NCBI RefSeq assembly: GCF_051175385.1
Contig: NZ_CP195106.1
Coordinates: 558,001-622,000 of the forward strand
Direction: 5' to 3'
Source of the DNA: Tundrisphaera lichenicola
Lineage (GTDB): Bacteria; Planctomycetota; Planctomycetia; Isosphaerales; Isosphaeraceae
DNA length: 64,000 nucleotides
Every line of letters starts with the position of its first letter. Within the stretch, counting starts at the first letter, position 1. Of the stretch, positions 52,567 to 62,447 are shown piece by piece. The notes under the pieces were generated by a model that saw only the letters and a list, made by a program, of their open reading frames with translations, had not been told where the DNA came from and did not search any database. The translations under genes and the position numbers were made by a program.

Positions 52567-53499
52567 ATGCTCGAAGTCATCGGCCTGGCCAAGCGATTCG
52601 GCGATGTGACCGCCGTGGCCGACGTTTCCTTCTCGGTCGGCGACGGCGAGGCCGTTGGGCTCCTCGGGCCGAACGGGGCGGGAAAGACCACCACGGTCTC
52701 GATGATCTGCGGCCTGATCGCCCCCGACGCCGGCCAGATCCTCATCGACGGTCGACCGCTCCGGGGCGACGCCGACCCCGCCAAGCGGCTGCTCGGGCTG
52801 GTCCCCCAGGAACTCGCGCTGGTCGAGGAGCTATCCGCCCGCGCGAACCTCCGGTTCTTCGGGGCGCTCCAGGGGCTCGGCGGCAAGTCGCTCCGCGATG
52901 CCGTCGCGAGGTGCCTCGACCTGGTCGATCTCGCCGGGCGGGCCGATCATGCGGTCCGGACCTTCAGCGGCGGGATGAAGCGGCGGCTGAACCTGGCCGC
53001 GGCCTTGCTGCACGACCCCCAACTGATCGTCCTGGACGAGCCGACTGTCGGGGTCGACCCCCAGAGCCGCAACGCGATCTTCGAGGGGCTCGAGATTCTC
53101 AAGGCCCGGGGTCGGTCTCTCCTGTACACGACCCATTATCTCGAAGAGGCCGAACGCCTCTGCGATCGCCTGGTGATCGTCGATCACGGCACGGTCGTGG
53201 CCGATGGAGACCTCGCCAGCCTGGCCGGCCCGGTCTCTTCGTCGAGCCGCCTGGTCCTGGGCGTGGAGGCCCCCGGGGATGGCGCGTGGCTCGGTCGACT
53301 CCGGTCGACCCCCGGCGTGCTCTCGGCCGAACATCTCGACGATCGCCTGATCGTCGGCCTCGAAAGCCTGGGCGCGGCCTCGAAGGTCCTCGGCGGGCTC
53401 GACGAGGCCGGGGTCGTGGTCACCCGGATCGCGACCGAACGGGTCGACCTCCAGTCGATCTTCCTCGACCTGACCGGCCGGAGCGTCCGCGACTCATGA
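52567..53499 (+). CDS. ABC transporter ATP-binding protein
   Basis: A 310-residue ATPase. The nucleotide-binding domain has Walker A (GPNGAGKTT, about residues 36-44), the Q-loop near VPQELALVEELSARANLRF, the signature FSGGMKRRL, Walker B LIVLDEPTVGVD and the H-loop TTHYLEEA. A C-terminal accessory segment (residues 225-310) is typical of DrrA/ABC-2 exporters. It should energise the permease encoded next; the start of that gene overlaps its stop by four bases (ATGA). The lipoprotein gene ends 29 bases upstream. Exported substrate unknown. Confidence 0.95.
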   Translation: MLEVIGLAKRFGDVTAVADVSFSVGDGEAVGLLGPNGAGKTTTVSMICGLIAPDAGQILIDGRPLRGDADPAKRLLGLVPQELALVEELSARANLRFFGALQGLGGKSLRDAVARCLDLVDLAGRADHAVRTFSGGMKRRLNLAAALLHDPQLIVLDEPTVGVDPQSRNAIFEGLEILKARGRSLLYTTHYLEEAERLCDRLVIVDHGTVVADGDLASLAGPVSSSSRLVLGVEAPGDGAWLGRLRSTPGVLSAEHLDDRLIVGLESLGAASKVLGGLDEAGVVVTRIATERVDLQSIFLDLTGRSVRDS

Positions 53500-54863
53500 T
53501 CGTCCGACCCCTGATTGCACTGGTCTCCAAGGACCTCCGGGTCTTCTTCACCGAGCGGCACTCGGTGATCCTCTCGTTCGCCGCCCCGATCGCCCTGGCG
53601 AGCTTCATGGCGGCGATCTTCGGCGGGGCGGGGCCCTCGGTCGCCTCGAAGATCCCGATCGTGATCGTCGACGAGGACCACGGCCCGATCGCCGCCGAGA
53701 TCATCAAGGGGGCCCGGTCGGAGGCCCGACTCGAAGCCCTGGGCTCGGGCCGAGAGGTGGCCCTCGGCGAAGTCCGGCTGGGTCGCGCGGTCGCGGCCGT
53801 CGTGATCCCCGAGGGCTTCGGCGAGGCCGCCGCCGAGGCGCTCCTGGGCGGCTCCGAACCGCCCGAGTTGACCTTCATCCACGATCCGACCCATCGGTCC
53901 GAAGTCAGCCTGGCCCAGGGCCTGCTGACTCGCGTGATCCTCGAAGCGGTCTCGGCCGAGTCGCTCGGGGATCTGGGGGGCGACCTCCTCGATGACCTGG
54001 AACCCGCCGGATCGGGCCGGGAGGCCGACGAGTCGGTCCAACGGGCCGCGTTCCTGGAACTCCTCGGGGGGCTGGGCCGTCCCGAGGAGGACGATCCCGA
54101 GCTTGCGTCCGATCGCGAGGAGTTCGCCCGGGTTTTCCCCGGCCTCTCCGGCTGGCTCGAATCGCCCGACCCGGCCCGATCCGCCGGCGGCAAGGGCCTG
54201 ACCATGCCCTATACGACCCGCGAGGAGTCGATCGCGCCGGGCGGACCCGAGGGGGAGCGAGAAGCCCTGGCGGCGCATGCCTTCGCGGGGATGGTCGTCC
54301 AGTTCGTCCTCTTCTCGGCCGTCGAATGGGGGGTCGGACTCCTGGTCGAGCGGCAAAGAGGGCTCTGGAAGCGGCTCCGGGTGGCGCCGGTCTCGCGGAG
54401 TACCCTGATGACCGGCAAGGTCCTGGGTTGCCTGATCGCCTCGATCCTGATCGTCGGGGTGGTCTTCGGATTCGGGGCCTTGACGTTCGGGTTCCGGGTC
54501 CGCGGCGACTTCGCGGGGCTGCTGGTGATGGCACTGGCGTTCTCATGGATGGCGGCCAACTTCGGACTCATGGTCGCCGCGTTCGGCCGGTCGCCGCAGG
54601 GGGCCCGCTCCGTCGCCGTGCTGGCGGTCCTGGTGATGGTGATGCTCGGCGGCGGCTGGATCCCCAGCTTTCTGTTCCCCGAATGGCTCCAGCAGCTCAC
54701 GCCGGCCATCCCCACCCGATGGGCGATCGACGGCTTCGACGGGATCATCGCGAGGGGCTATTCGCTCCGCGAGGCCGCGCCGGCCCTGCTCGCCCTGGGC
54801 GGCTTCGGGGCGGGATTCGGGTGCCTGGCCCACCTGGCCTTCCGGTGGTCCGAGCCGGGATGA
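53496..54863 (+). CDS. ABC-2 type transporter permease
   Basis: A 455-residue permease: one N-terminal helix (SVILSFAAPIALASFMAAIF), a large extracytoplasmic domain (residues about 50-270, with IPIVIVDEDHGPIAAEI) and five C-terminal helices (VVQFVLFSAVEWGVGLLVER, LGCLIASILIVGVVFGFG and others). The RQRGLWKRLRVAPVSRSTLM segment is the conserved ABC-2 coupling block. It forms an exporter with the ATP-binding protein at 52567-53499, whose stop its start overlaps. Substrate could be a drug, lipid or polysaccharide. No further partner gene seen downstream. Confidence 0.92.
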   Translation: MIVRPLIALVSKDLRVFFTERHSVILSFAAPIALASFMAAIFGGAGPSVASKIPIVIVDEDHGPIAAEIIKGARSEARLEALGSGREVALGEVRLGRAVAAVVIPEGFGEAAAEALLGGSEPPELTFIHDPTHRSEVSLAQGLLTRVILEAVSAESLGDLGGDLLDDLEPAGSGREADESVQRAAFLELLGGLGRPEEDDPELASDREEFARVFPGLSGWLESPDPARSAGGKGLTMPYTTREESIAPGGPEGEREALAAHAFAGMVVQFVLFSAVEWGVGLLVERQRGLWKRLRVAPVSRSTLMTGKVLGCLIASILIVGVVFGFGALTFGFRVRGDFAGLLVMALAFSWMAANFGLMVAAFGRSPQGARSVAVLAVLVMVMLGGGWIPSFLFPEWLQQLTPAIPTRWAIDGFDGIIARGYSLREAAPALLALGGFGAGFGCLAHLAFRWSEPG

Positions 54864-55100
54864 TCGACCCAATCATCCGATCATCCACGCGGCCCGGATC
54901 GTGCTCGGCCGGTTGAGATTCGGAAATTTGATAGTTGCCAGATCGGTATGATTGTCGGACATTTGAAACTATTACCGACGAAGGTACAGTCCTGCGCCTC
55001 GACGGGTTGGACGACTGCTTCTGCTGCGTGGCCGTTGTCAAGGCCAGGTCCTGTTAGCCTTGTTTGGCTCAGCCCAACAGGGCGATGGAAGCTTACGCAG

Positions 55101-58100
55101 ATGCGCGCGCCTGGATTCGACTCGGCCTTGGACGAGGCCCTCCGAAATTGCGAATCGGAGCCGATTCACATTCCGGGAAGTATCCAGCCTCACGGGGTTC
55201 TCCTGGGAGTGGATCCGGACACCTTGGTGGTGAGGCTCGCCACTCAGAACGTGTTCGAATTTCTGGGATGGACGCTTGAGGAGATCCTCGGATCGGAACT
55301 GTCCCGTGCGCTGGGTGAGCCGATCGCGGATCGGATCCGTCGGCTCTCAACCCTCGAGGATCTGTCCCGCCCCGCGCGATTCTACGGGACGATCGAAGGG
55401 GCGGGCCGGGAGCGGCTCGCGGCGGTGAGCGTCCATCGGCGGGGGTCGCTCCTCGTGATCGAGCTGGAAGACTCCGACTCCGACTTCGCCGGGTTAGAGG
55501 CGATGGTCGAGTTGTCGAATTGGGTCCAGCGCTATCCCGACTCAACCTCCGAATCGGGCTCGCTCATCCCGTATTGCGACTCGGTGGCCAGGCTGGTCCG
55601 GGACCTCGGCGGCTACGATCGGACGATGATCTATCGCTTCCATCCCGACGATCATGGCGAGGTCGTCGCCGAGTCGGTCGGGCCCGAGTTACCCCCCTTC
55701 CTGGGCCTGCATTATCCGGCCTCGGACATCCCCCGGCAGGCCCGCGAGCTCTACCTCCGGAGCCGGGTCAGGATCTTGGTCGATGTCGATGCGGAGGCCG
55801 TCCCCCTCATGGCCGAGGCCGGAGCGGGGTCAGGGGTCCCTCTCGACATGACCTATTGCCAGCTCCGGAGCTTCTCGCCGATTCACCTGGAATACCTGCG
55901 GAACATGGGCGTCCGGGCCAGCCTGGTGACTTCGATCATTCATGGCGATCGCCTCTGGGGGCTGCTCGTCTGCCATCACCAGCAACCCCGCAAGCCCGCC
56001 CAGACCATGAGGGCGGCCTGCGACTTCCTCTCGAAGATGATCTCGGTGGAGGTGGCGTCCCTTGAGCGTCGCGAACGGCTCCAGGCCCGGCTCGCGGTCG
56101 CCCAACTCCAGGGCCGAATCCTCGCGACATCCGTTCACGGATCGAGCTGGACCGAGGCGATCCTGGATCGTCCGGAGCCGAACCTGACCCCGATCGTCTC
56201 CAGCGGACTGGCGATCGTCGAGCGCTCGTCGGTGAGGAGCGTGGGCATCGTCCCGGACGAGCCGACGATCCGCGAGATCGTCGGGTGGATCAGCCAGAAT
56301 CACCCGGGGCCGATCTTCTCCACCGATGCGCTCGGGGAATGCAATCCCGCCTTCGCCGAGCTCGAATCGGCCAGCGGACTGCTGGCGGTCGAGATCGGGC
56401 AAGCCCTCCGGACTCACTTGATCTGGTTCCGGCGGGAGCAGGTCCGGGAAGTGACCTGGGGAGGAGAGCCCTCGAAGGAACTGACCTACGAGGCGAACGT
56501 CTCGCGTCTCACGCCCCGCAAGTCGTTCGAGGCCTGGAAGACCACCGTGCGGGGCCGGTCGGTCGCCTGGAAGTCGGCGGATCTGGACGCGGCGAAAGAA
56601 TTGCGGGCGGCGATCATCGAGGTCGTCTTGCATTCCAGCCTCTCCGAGAAGGCCATCGCCGAGACCGAGCTGGTCCGCGTCCGCAAGGCGGTCCAGGCCT
56701 CCGGCGAGGCCATCCTGATCGCCGACCAGCAGGGCCGGCCGACCCTCGTGAATCGGGCGTTCGTCGAACTCTTCCGAGTCGGTCGGGACCAACTGCCGGT
56801 CCCTTCGCTCTTCGCCCCGATCGTGGACCCGGACCTCTCCCGCGAGATCTTCGACGCCACGCTCGGGGCCGGCGGCCCCTGGCATGGCGAGGTCGAGGTG
56901 AGTTGCCCCGGTGGCTCGCCGATCCCGGTCGCGCTCCGGATAGATCCCGCGATCGACGAGACGGGCGTCGTCCTGGGTTTCATCGCCGTCCACTTCGACC
57001 AGAGCGAGCGACTGAACGCCCATCGGGAGCTGGAAGAGCACGCTCGACGCCTGGAATTGGCCCACGCCGAGATCGAGGCCCAATCGGTGGTCCTGGCCGA
57101 GGCGAAGGCGGCCGCCGAGGCGGCCAATCAGGCGAAGTCCGACTTCCTCGCCAACATGTGCCACGAGATCCGGACCCCCATGAACGGGGTCATCGGCCTC
57201 AGCGAGCTCCTCTCCGACACCGAACTCGACGAAGTCCAGGCAAACTATGTGAAAACGATCCGAGCGAGCGGCGATGCGCTGATGACGGTCATCAACGATA
57301 TCCTCGACCTCTCGAAGATCGAAGCCGGCAAGATGACGATCGACCCGGTCGATTTCGACATCCAGGATCTGCTCAAGGACCTGAGCAACCTGCTCGGTCC
57401 GGTCGCCCGGCAGAGGGGGTTCCGGCTCGTGGCCTCCCTGTCGATCGACTTTCCGCGGAGGCTCCGGGGCGACGTGGTCCGGATCCGCCAGATCCTGACC
57501 AACCTGGCCGGGAACGCGATCAAATTCACCGACCGCGGCGAGGTGACCATCAGCGGGGAGGTGATGGCCCGGACCCCGACCGAGGCGACCATCCGGGTCC
57601 TGGTCAAGGACACGGGGATCGGGATCCCCCCCGAGAAGCAGAAGAATATCTTCGAGAGTTTCAATCAGGGTGATCTGATCGGCTCTCGTGCTTCGAGCGG
57701 CACGGGGCTGGGATTGGCCATCTGCAGGAGGCTAGCCCGGCTCATGAACGGGCGGGTCGAGTTTCAGAGCGAGGAGGGGAGGGGCAGCACTTTCTGGCTC
57801 GAACTGACGCTTCCGGTCGCGACGGGAGCCCCTGTCGGTCCCGAAACCCGGCCCCACGCCCCCCCTCCGTCTTCGCGCGATCCGGGCCGTCTCCACGTCC
57901 TGGTGGCCGAGGATCACCCGACCAACCAGCTCGTCACCCGAGAGTTGATCGCCCGCATGGGGCACGACGTGGAGATCGTCGGCAACGGCCGGGAGGCCGT
58001 CGAGGCCCATGCTCGAGGCGGATTCGACCTGATCTTGATGGACATCCAGATGCCCGTGATGGACGGGTTTGCCGCGACCGCCGAGATCCGTCGACGCGAA

Positions 58101-58628
58101 CGAGCCTCCGCCCGGAGGACGCCGGTGATCGCCCTGACGGCCTATGCCACCGAGGCCGTTCGCCAGCGATGCCTGGAGGTGGGGATGGATGACTACCTCG
58201 TCAAGCCCATCTCCTCGGCCCGCCTGCGCGAGGCGTTCCAAGGTCGCGAGAAATCGGCCATGGCCGCCAACCTCCCGCCGGCGACGTTCGACTTCAGGCC
58301 CGAGGAACTGTTCGAGCAGCTCGCCGATGGCGACCTGGTGAGCGCGGTGATCCAATCGGCCCGGGAGTCGATCCCGGAGAAACTGGCCCAGATCGAGCGG
58401 GCCTTGATCGGACGGGACGCCGACGCCGTCGCCAGGCACTGCCATAGTCTTCGCGGGGCCGCCCTGACGATCACCGCAGAGAGGCTGGCGGCCACCGGTC
58501 GGACGATCGAGGTCCTGGCATCGGACGGCCGGCTGGACGAGGCCCACCGAGAATTCACGATCCTGACCGACGATTGGTCGCGCCTGCTGTCGGCGTTCGA
58601 GTCTCTCGGACAATCAATTAGATGTTGA
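55101..58628 (+). CDS. hybrid bacteriophytochrome histidine kinase (PAS-GAF-PHY-PAS-HK-REC-Hpt)
   Basis: A 1175-residue photoreceptor. Cys17, just before EPIHIPGSIQPHG, is the expected biliverdin attachment site; the GAF domain has YDRTMIYRFHPDDHGEVVAE and the PASDIPRQARELY motif, and SPIHLEYLRNMG carries the chromophore-side His. A PHY-like region and a PAS domain (about residues 535-645) follow, then the kinase core with MCHEIRTPMNGVIG (His688), DTGIGIPPEKQ and GTGLGLAI. A receiver domain (LMDIQMPVMDGF, Asp981) and an Hpt-like domain (RHCHSLRG, His1115) end the protein. The phosphorelay is thus internal. Start at ATG 55101, after an A/T-richer leader. No heme oxygenase gene is nearby. Confidence 0.93.
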   Translation: MRAPGFDSALDEALRNCESEPIHIPGSIQPHGVLLGVDPDTLVVRLATQNVFEFLGWTLEEILGSELSRALGEPIADRIRRLSTLEDLSRPARFYGTIEGAGRERLAAVSVHRRGSLLVIELEDSDSDFAGLEAMVELSNWVQRYPDSTSESGSLIPYCDSVARLVRDLGGYDRTMIYRFHPDDHGEVVAESVGPELPPFLGLHYPASDIPRQARELYLRSRVRILVDVDAEAVPLMAEAGAGSGVPLDMTYCQLRSFSPIHLEYLRNMGVRASLVTSIIHGDRLWGLLVCHHQQPRKPAQTMRAACDFLSKMISVEVASLERRERLQARLAVAQLQGRILATSVHGSSWTEAILDRPEPNLTPIVSSGLAIVERSSVRSVGIVPDEPTIREIVGWISQNHPGPIFSTDALGECNPAFAELESASGLLAVEIGQALRTHLIWFRREQVREVTWGGEPSKELTYEANVSRLTPRKSFEAWKTTVRGRSVAWKSADLDAAKELRAAIIEVVLHSSLSEKAIAETELVRVRKAVQASGEAILIADQQGRPTLVNRAFVELFRVGRDQLPVPSLFAPIVDPDLSREIFDATLGAGGPWHGEVEVSCPGGSPIPVALRIDPAIDETGVVLGFIAVHFDQSERLNAHRELEEHARRLELAHAEIEAQSVVLAEAKAAAEAANQAKSDFLANMCHEIRTPMNGVIGLSELLSDTELDEVQANYVKTIRASGDALMTVINDILDLSKIEAGKMTIDPVDFDIQDLLKDLSNLLGPVARQRGFRLVASLSIDFPRRLRGDVVRIRQILTNLAGNAIKFTDRGEVTISGEVMARTPTEATIRVLVKDTGIGIPPEKQKNIFESFNQGDLIGSRASSGTGLGLAICRRLARLMNGRVEFQSEEGRGSTFWLELTLPVATGAPVGPETRPHAPPPSSRDPGRLHVLVAEDHPTNQLVTRELIARMGHDVEIVGNGREAVEAHARGGFDLILMDIQMPVMDGFAATAEIRRRERASARRTPVIALTAYATEAVRQRCLEVGMDDYLVKPISSARLREAFQGREKSAMAANLPPATFDFRPEELFEQLADGDLVSAVIQSARESIPEKLAQIERALIGRDADAVARHCHSLRGAALTITAERLAATGRTIEVLASDGRLDEAHREFTILTDDWSRLLSAFESLGQSIRC

Positions 58629-58676
58629 TGGTGTAATTTTGTTCGGATCGCTCTCGCCCCCGATGTCAAGGCCCGC

Positions 58677-59897
58677 TCATCTGGACCCGAGGCCCTCGGA
58701 CGGCTTGAGCCTCGCGAGCGCTTGCTGGGCCCGGATATCGAGCGGGTCGCGCGAGATCGCCAGGTTGTACCAGGCCCGAGCCTCGGGCAAACGGCCGATG
58801 GCGGCGCACGCCTCGCCGAGTTCGCGGATCAGTCCGGTGTCCGATCGGTTGGCCTGGACGGCGGCCTTCTGGATCAGGCTCCCGAGCTGCTCGTGCTTGC
58901 GGGCTTCCTCCAGGATCGGGGTCGCGGCGGCCTGGTCGCCGGTTGTCTGCAGGGCCTGGCCCAGGCCCAGGACCGACTCGCGGAGGTTGGGGGCCTTCGC
59001 GAAGGCGATCCGGAACTGGCGGACCGCCTCGTCCCCCCGGTTCTGGACCAAAGCGAGCCGGCCCCGGAGCAAGGCCAGGCCGAGATGGTCGGACGGGCCG
59101 GCCTCGAGGAGTTCCTCGGCCCGTGCGGGGTCGCCCCGGTCCAGGGCGATCCGGACCCGGGCGGCCCGGGCGTCGGGGTCGGAGTCGGGCAAGGGGGCCA
59201 GGACCGACTCCGCCTCGTCGAACCGGCCCAGGTCGCGGAGGGCATCGGCCCGGCCGAGCCTGGCCCAGCGATCGTCCGGGTCGGCCTCGATGCAGCGGGC
59301 CAGCGTGGAGGCGATCTCCTCGGGCTCCCAGGTGACGCCACGGGTCAGGCACCAGAGGAAGACGTCGGCGTAGGTCAAGGGCTCCAGCGTGGAGAGGGTC
59401 CCGAAGGTCTCGTTGAGCTCGGCCCTTCGGAGCTGCATCCCGTAGATGTAGACCAGCTCCCGGAGAGCCTGGACCAGCTTCGGGTCGATCTCCAGGGCCT
59501 TGCGGAAGGCGGCCTCGGCCGGGACGTAGCGGTTCCTCCGGAGTTCGAGCTGGCCGACCTGGAGCCAGGCCTGGGGCGCCATCTTGTGATCGTCGGGCAC
59601 TCGCTTGAGGTCGGCGATCGCCTCGTCCACATCACCGCGGGCCATCTCCAGCTGGGCCCGGAGCATCCGGTCCAGGATCGTCGGCTCGCGGAGCTGATTG
59701 AGCCGGGCCATCTCGGCCTCGGCCCGGGGGAAGTCCCGGGCCTCGAACGCCGCGCGGGCCCGCTGCCAGACCGCCTCGGGATCGGGCGATCGCCGGGCGA
59801 AGGCGACCACGGCCCCCAGGATCAGGATCGAGATCGCCCCCAGGGCCGCCCAGAGAGGCCGCTTCGATCGTGCGGGTCGCGTCGCCACCTCGCTCAT
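58677..59897 (-). CDS. TPR-repeat protein, membrane-anchored
   Basis: A 406-residue protein with a short basic cytoplasmic start, one membrane helix (PLWAALGAISILILGAVVAF, about residues 14-33) and at least seven tetratricopeptide-like helix pairs (AWLQVGQLELRRNRYVPAEA, AFRKALEIDPKL, ARLGRADALRDLGRFDEA, AWYNLAISRDPLDIRA). TPR proteins are interaction scaffolds. It lies 53 bases downstream of the CRTAC1 gene on the same strand; pairs of this kind are common in planctomycetes. The start at 59897 is chosen because it opens the membrane anchor; longer open frame upstream overlaps the intergenic gap. Confidence 0.85.
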   Translation of the reverse strand: MSEVATRPARSKRPLWAALGAISILILGAVVAFARRSPDPEAVWQRARAAFEARDFPRAEAEMARLNQLREPTILDRMLRAQLEMARGDVDEAIADLKRVPDDHKMAPQAWLQVGQLELRRNRYVPAEAAFRKALEIDPKLVQALRELVYIYGMQLRRAELNETFGTLSTLEPLTYADVFLWCLTRGVTWEPEEIASTLARCIEADPDDRWARLGRADALRDLGRFDEAESVLAPLPDSDPDARAARVRIALDRGDPARAEELLEAGPSDHLGLALLRGRLALVQNRGDEAVRQFRIAFAKAPNLRESVLGLGQALQTTGDQAAATPILEEARKHEQLGSLIQKAAVQANRSDTGLIRELGEACAAIGRLPEARAWYNLAISRDPLDIRAQQALARLKPSEGLGSR

Positions 59898-59950
59898 CTC
59901 GTCATGCTCCCGACGTGAAGAATCGGCAGGACGAATCCCGCCCCCGGGGG

Positions 59951-61825
59951 TCATTCCCCCTCGACGATCTTCAGGGCCTGGTTGGCCTTCACGTTCTCGC
60001 GAGTGGTGACCGCCCCGGAAGGCCAGCGGATGGTCAGCTTCTTGACCTCGGGAGCCTGGCCCAGGCCGATGGTCACCCGGGGGTCGTTGGAGGAGAAGAC
60101 GGAGCAGCCCCCCTTGCGCTGGCGGTGGATGGTCCGGCCCTCGACCTCGGCCTCGACCCGGGCTCCCACGGCGTCCCGGTTGCTCTTGGTCCCGACGAGC
60201 AGGAGGCGGAGCCACTTGTTGTCGGTCGGCGTGTCGTTCCGGAGCAGGGAGGCGGGCCCGTCCTTGTGGTTGACGACCACGTCGATGTCGCCGTCGTCGT
60301 CGAAGTCGCCGAAGGCCGCCCCTCGGGCGACGTGCTTTCCGTCGAAGTAAGGGCCGACGTCGCGGGTGGCCAGCTTGAATCGGCGGCTCTGGCCGTTCTT
60401 GGTCGGCACGTTCTGGTGGATCAGCGAGGGCTCGGCGTACTCGGCCGCCTGGCCGGCCTGGACCCGATTGTCGTCGACGTGGCCATTGGCGACGTAGCAG
60501 TCGGGCCAGCCGTCGTTGTCGAAGTCCGAGAACGAGATCCCCCAGCCGACATAGGGCATCGTGTCGGCGGCCAGGCCCAGCATCGGCGTCACGTCGGTGA
60601 ACGACCCCTTGCCCAGGTTCAGGTGGAGGGTGTTATACTCGTAGGCGAAATTGGATACGATCAGGTCCGGGTCGCCGTCGCCGTCGATGTCCTCGGCGTC
60701 GGAGCCCATGCCCGACTGGGCCTGGCCCTTGTCGTCGTAGGCGGCGCCGGAGATCTCGGTGGCGTCTTCGAAGGTCCCATTCCCCTTGTTGATGTAGAGG
60801 AAGTTGGGGTTCATGTCGTTGGCGACGAACAGGTCGACCTTGCCGTCGCCGTCGAGGTCGGCGGCCACCACGCTGAAGCCGTGCCCGTCGGTCCTCCCGG
60901 GGATCTTCTTCCCCTCGGAGTCGACCAGGAAGTCGTCGTAGACGTCGGTGAAGGTGCCGTCGCCGTTGTTCCGGTAGAAGAAATGCTTGCCGGTCTTGAT
61001 GTTCCGGGGCGAGCAATAGAAGCGGACGTTGTGCTCGCGGTCGCCGCAGAAGATGTCATCGTCGGGGAGCTTCCAGGACCCGTAGTTGGCGACGTAGAGG
61101 TCGAGGTCGCCGTCGTCGTCCATGTCCAGGAAGCCGCCCCCGGAGGACCAGCCGGGCCCGTCGATCCCTGCGGCGTGGCTGATGTCGGTGAAGGTGCCGT
61201 CCCCGTTGTTCTTGAACAGGACGTTGGGCCCGTAGTTGCACAGGAAGACGTCGGGGTCGCCATCATTGTCGATATCGCCGACGATGATCCCGTGGCAGAA
61301 GCCGGCGTAGACCAGGCCGGACGACTCGGTCACGTCGCGGAACTGGCCGTCGCCGAGATTCTTGAACAGTCGGTTCGGCCCCTTCTGCGCCGTGCCCGGC
61401 GGCAGGAGGGTTGCCGTGGCGAAATAGACGTCGAGCTTGCCATCGCCGTCATAGTCGAGGAACGCCACGCCCGAGCCGTTGGCGGTCGGGAAGTGCTTGG
61501 TCTCGGTCATCCCGGAGAAGTGCTTGAAGTCGATCCCGGCGGTTGGGGCGATGTCGACGAACCGGAAGGGGCTGGGATCCTGAGGGACCGTCGGCTTGAT
61601 CACCACGCCGGCGTAGGCGGCCTCGCGATCCCCTTCGATCCGCACCTTCGCCTGAGGCTTCGGGGCCGATTCCGCCGTCGAGGCCGGCTTGATCGGAGTC
61701 CCGGCCCCGGTGACGGACGAGACGCCCGACTTGGGCTGGTCGCAACCGCCCGCCGCCAATCCCAGGATCAGGGCCAGCAGGATCGGGAACGCCGACCCTC
61801 CGCCAAGGTGAAGCAGGCGCGTCAT
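59951..61825 (-). CDS. CRTAC1 family protein (FG-GAP repeats and ASPIC/UnbV domain), secreted
   Basis: A 624-residue lipoprotein: a hydrophobic N-terminus (FPILLALILGLAAGGC) with lipobox Cys near residue 28, then repeated FG-GAP/VCBS blades with Asp-rich Ca2+-binding loops (DYDGDGKLD, DIDNDGDPD, DMDDDGDLD, DLDGDGKVD, DIDGDGDPD), building a beta-propeller. The C-terminus is ASPIC/UnbV-like (NKWLRLLLVGTKSNRDAVGA, GLGQAPEVKKLTIRWPSG). GGAGGGG lies six bases before ATG. It is likely an envelope-anchored adhesin or matrix protein; the exact role is unknown. The TPR gene follows. Confidence 0.92.
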   Translation of the reverse strand: MTRLLHLGGGSAFPILLALILGLAAGGCDQPKSGVSSVTGAGTPIKPASTAESAPKPQAKVRIEGDREAAYAGVVIKPTVPQDPSPFRFVDIAPTAGIDFKHFSGMTETKHFPTANGSGVAFLDYDGDGKLDVYFATATLLPPGTAQKGPNRLFKNLGDGQFRDVTESSGLVYAGFCHGIIVGDIDNDGDPDVFLCNYGPNVLFKNNGDGTFTDISHAAGIDGPGWSSGGGFLDMDDDGDLDLYVANYGSWKLPDDDIFCGDREHNVRFYCSPRNIKTGKHFFYRNNGDGTFTDVYDDFLVDSEGKKIPGRTDGHGFSVVAADLDGDGKVDLFVANDMNPNFLYINKGNGTFEDATEISGAAYDDKGQAQSGMGSDAEDIDGDGDPDLIVSNFAYEYNTLHLNLGKGSFTDVTPMLGLAADTMPYVGWGISFSDFDNDGWPDCYVANGHVDDNRVQAGQAAEYAEPSLIHQNVPTKNGQSRRFKLATRDVGPYFDGKHVARGAAFGDFDDDGDIDVVVNHKDGPASLLRNDTPTDNKWLRLLLVGTKSNRDAVGARVEAEVEGRTIHRQRKGGCSVFSSNDPRVTIGLGQAPEVKKLTIRWPSGAVTTRENVKANQALKIVEGE

Positions 61826-62447
61826 CGGGACCCCTCCAGGGAGCTAATTTGGGATAACTGGATAGAATGGAATGAATCGAAGGACTGTTCACCGGTCTGG
61901 CAACAGGATTCATTACGATTGTAACCATCTTTGGGGTCGTTTGTCCCGAGTTCGGAAATCGAAGGTTCAAGTGGGACGCTCGAGGGTTTCTCCGGAGGGT
62001 GGAGATCGTCCCGACCGACAGCCTTCGGGAAAAAACGAACCCAATCGCGAGCATGAGCAAGCGCACGCATTCGGGGTTCGGCCCGGTCCGAACCATCCTG
62101 GATAGGATCGCCGGGCAGGGTGGGCGGGAAACCGGGTTTTTCCTCCAGGGATCAAAAATTGATGAGTCTCGCATTTCGACCTAGGAGCGATCGATGACCC
62201 GGATGTCTGGGCAATTGGCATGGGCCGTGCTGGACTGTAAGGTCGACGGTGCGTAGGTTCACCCGGGAGGGTCGGTCGTGCGGAACTTGCCCCCTCCGAT
62301 CCGGGGTTTCCGATATTCGCGGAAGAACCAATCCGATCGGCCTGAGCGCGACCCATTCTCCGTCATGGCCGGACGCGGAAGTCGCGATGAATTGTTATTG
62401 AGAGCCGGGCCGATTTTTTCGATCGCCTGTGCCTACTGGGAGGATGC
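61826..62447. other. intergenic region between divergent genes
   Basis: About 620 bases. The part near 61840-61930 is A/T-rich and probably contains the CRTAC1 promoter; GGGAGG precedes the next ATG at 62448. Short frames present have no coding character. No repeat or RNA seen. Confidence 0.35.
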
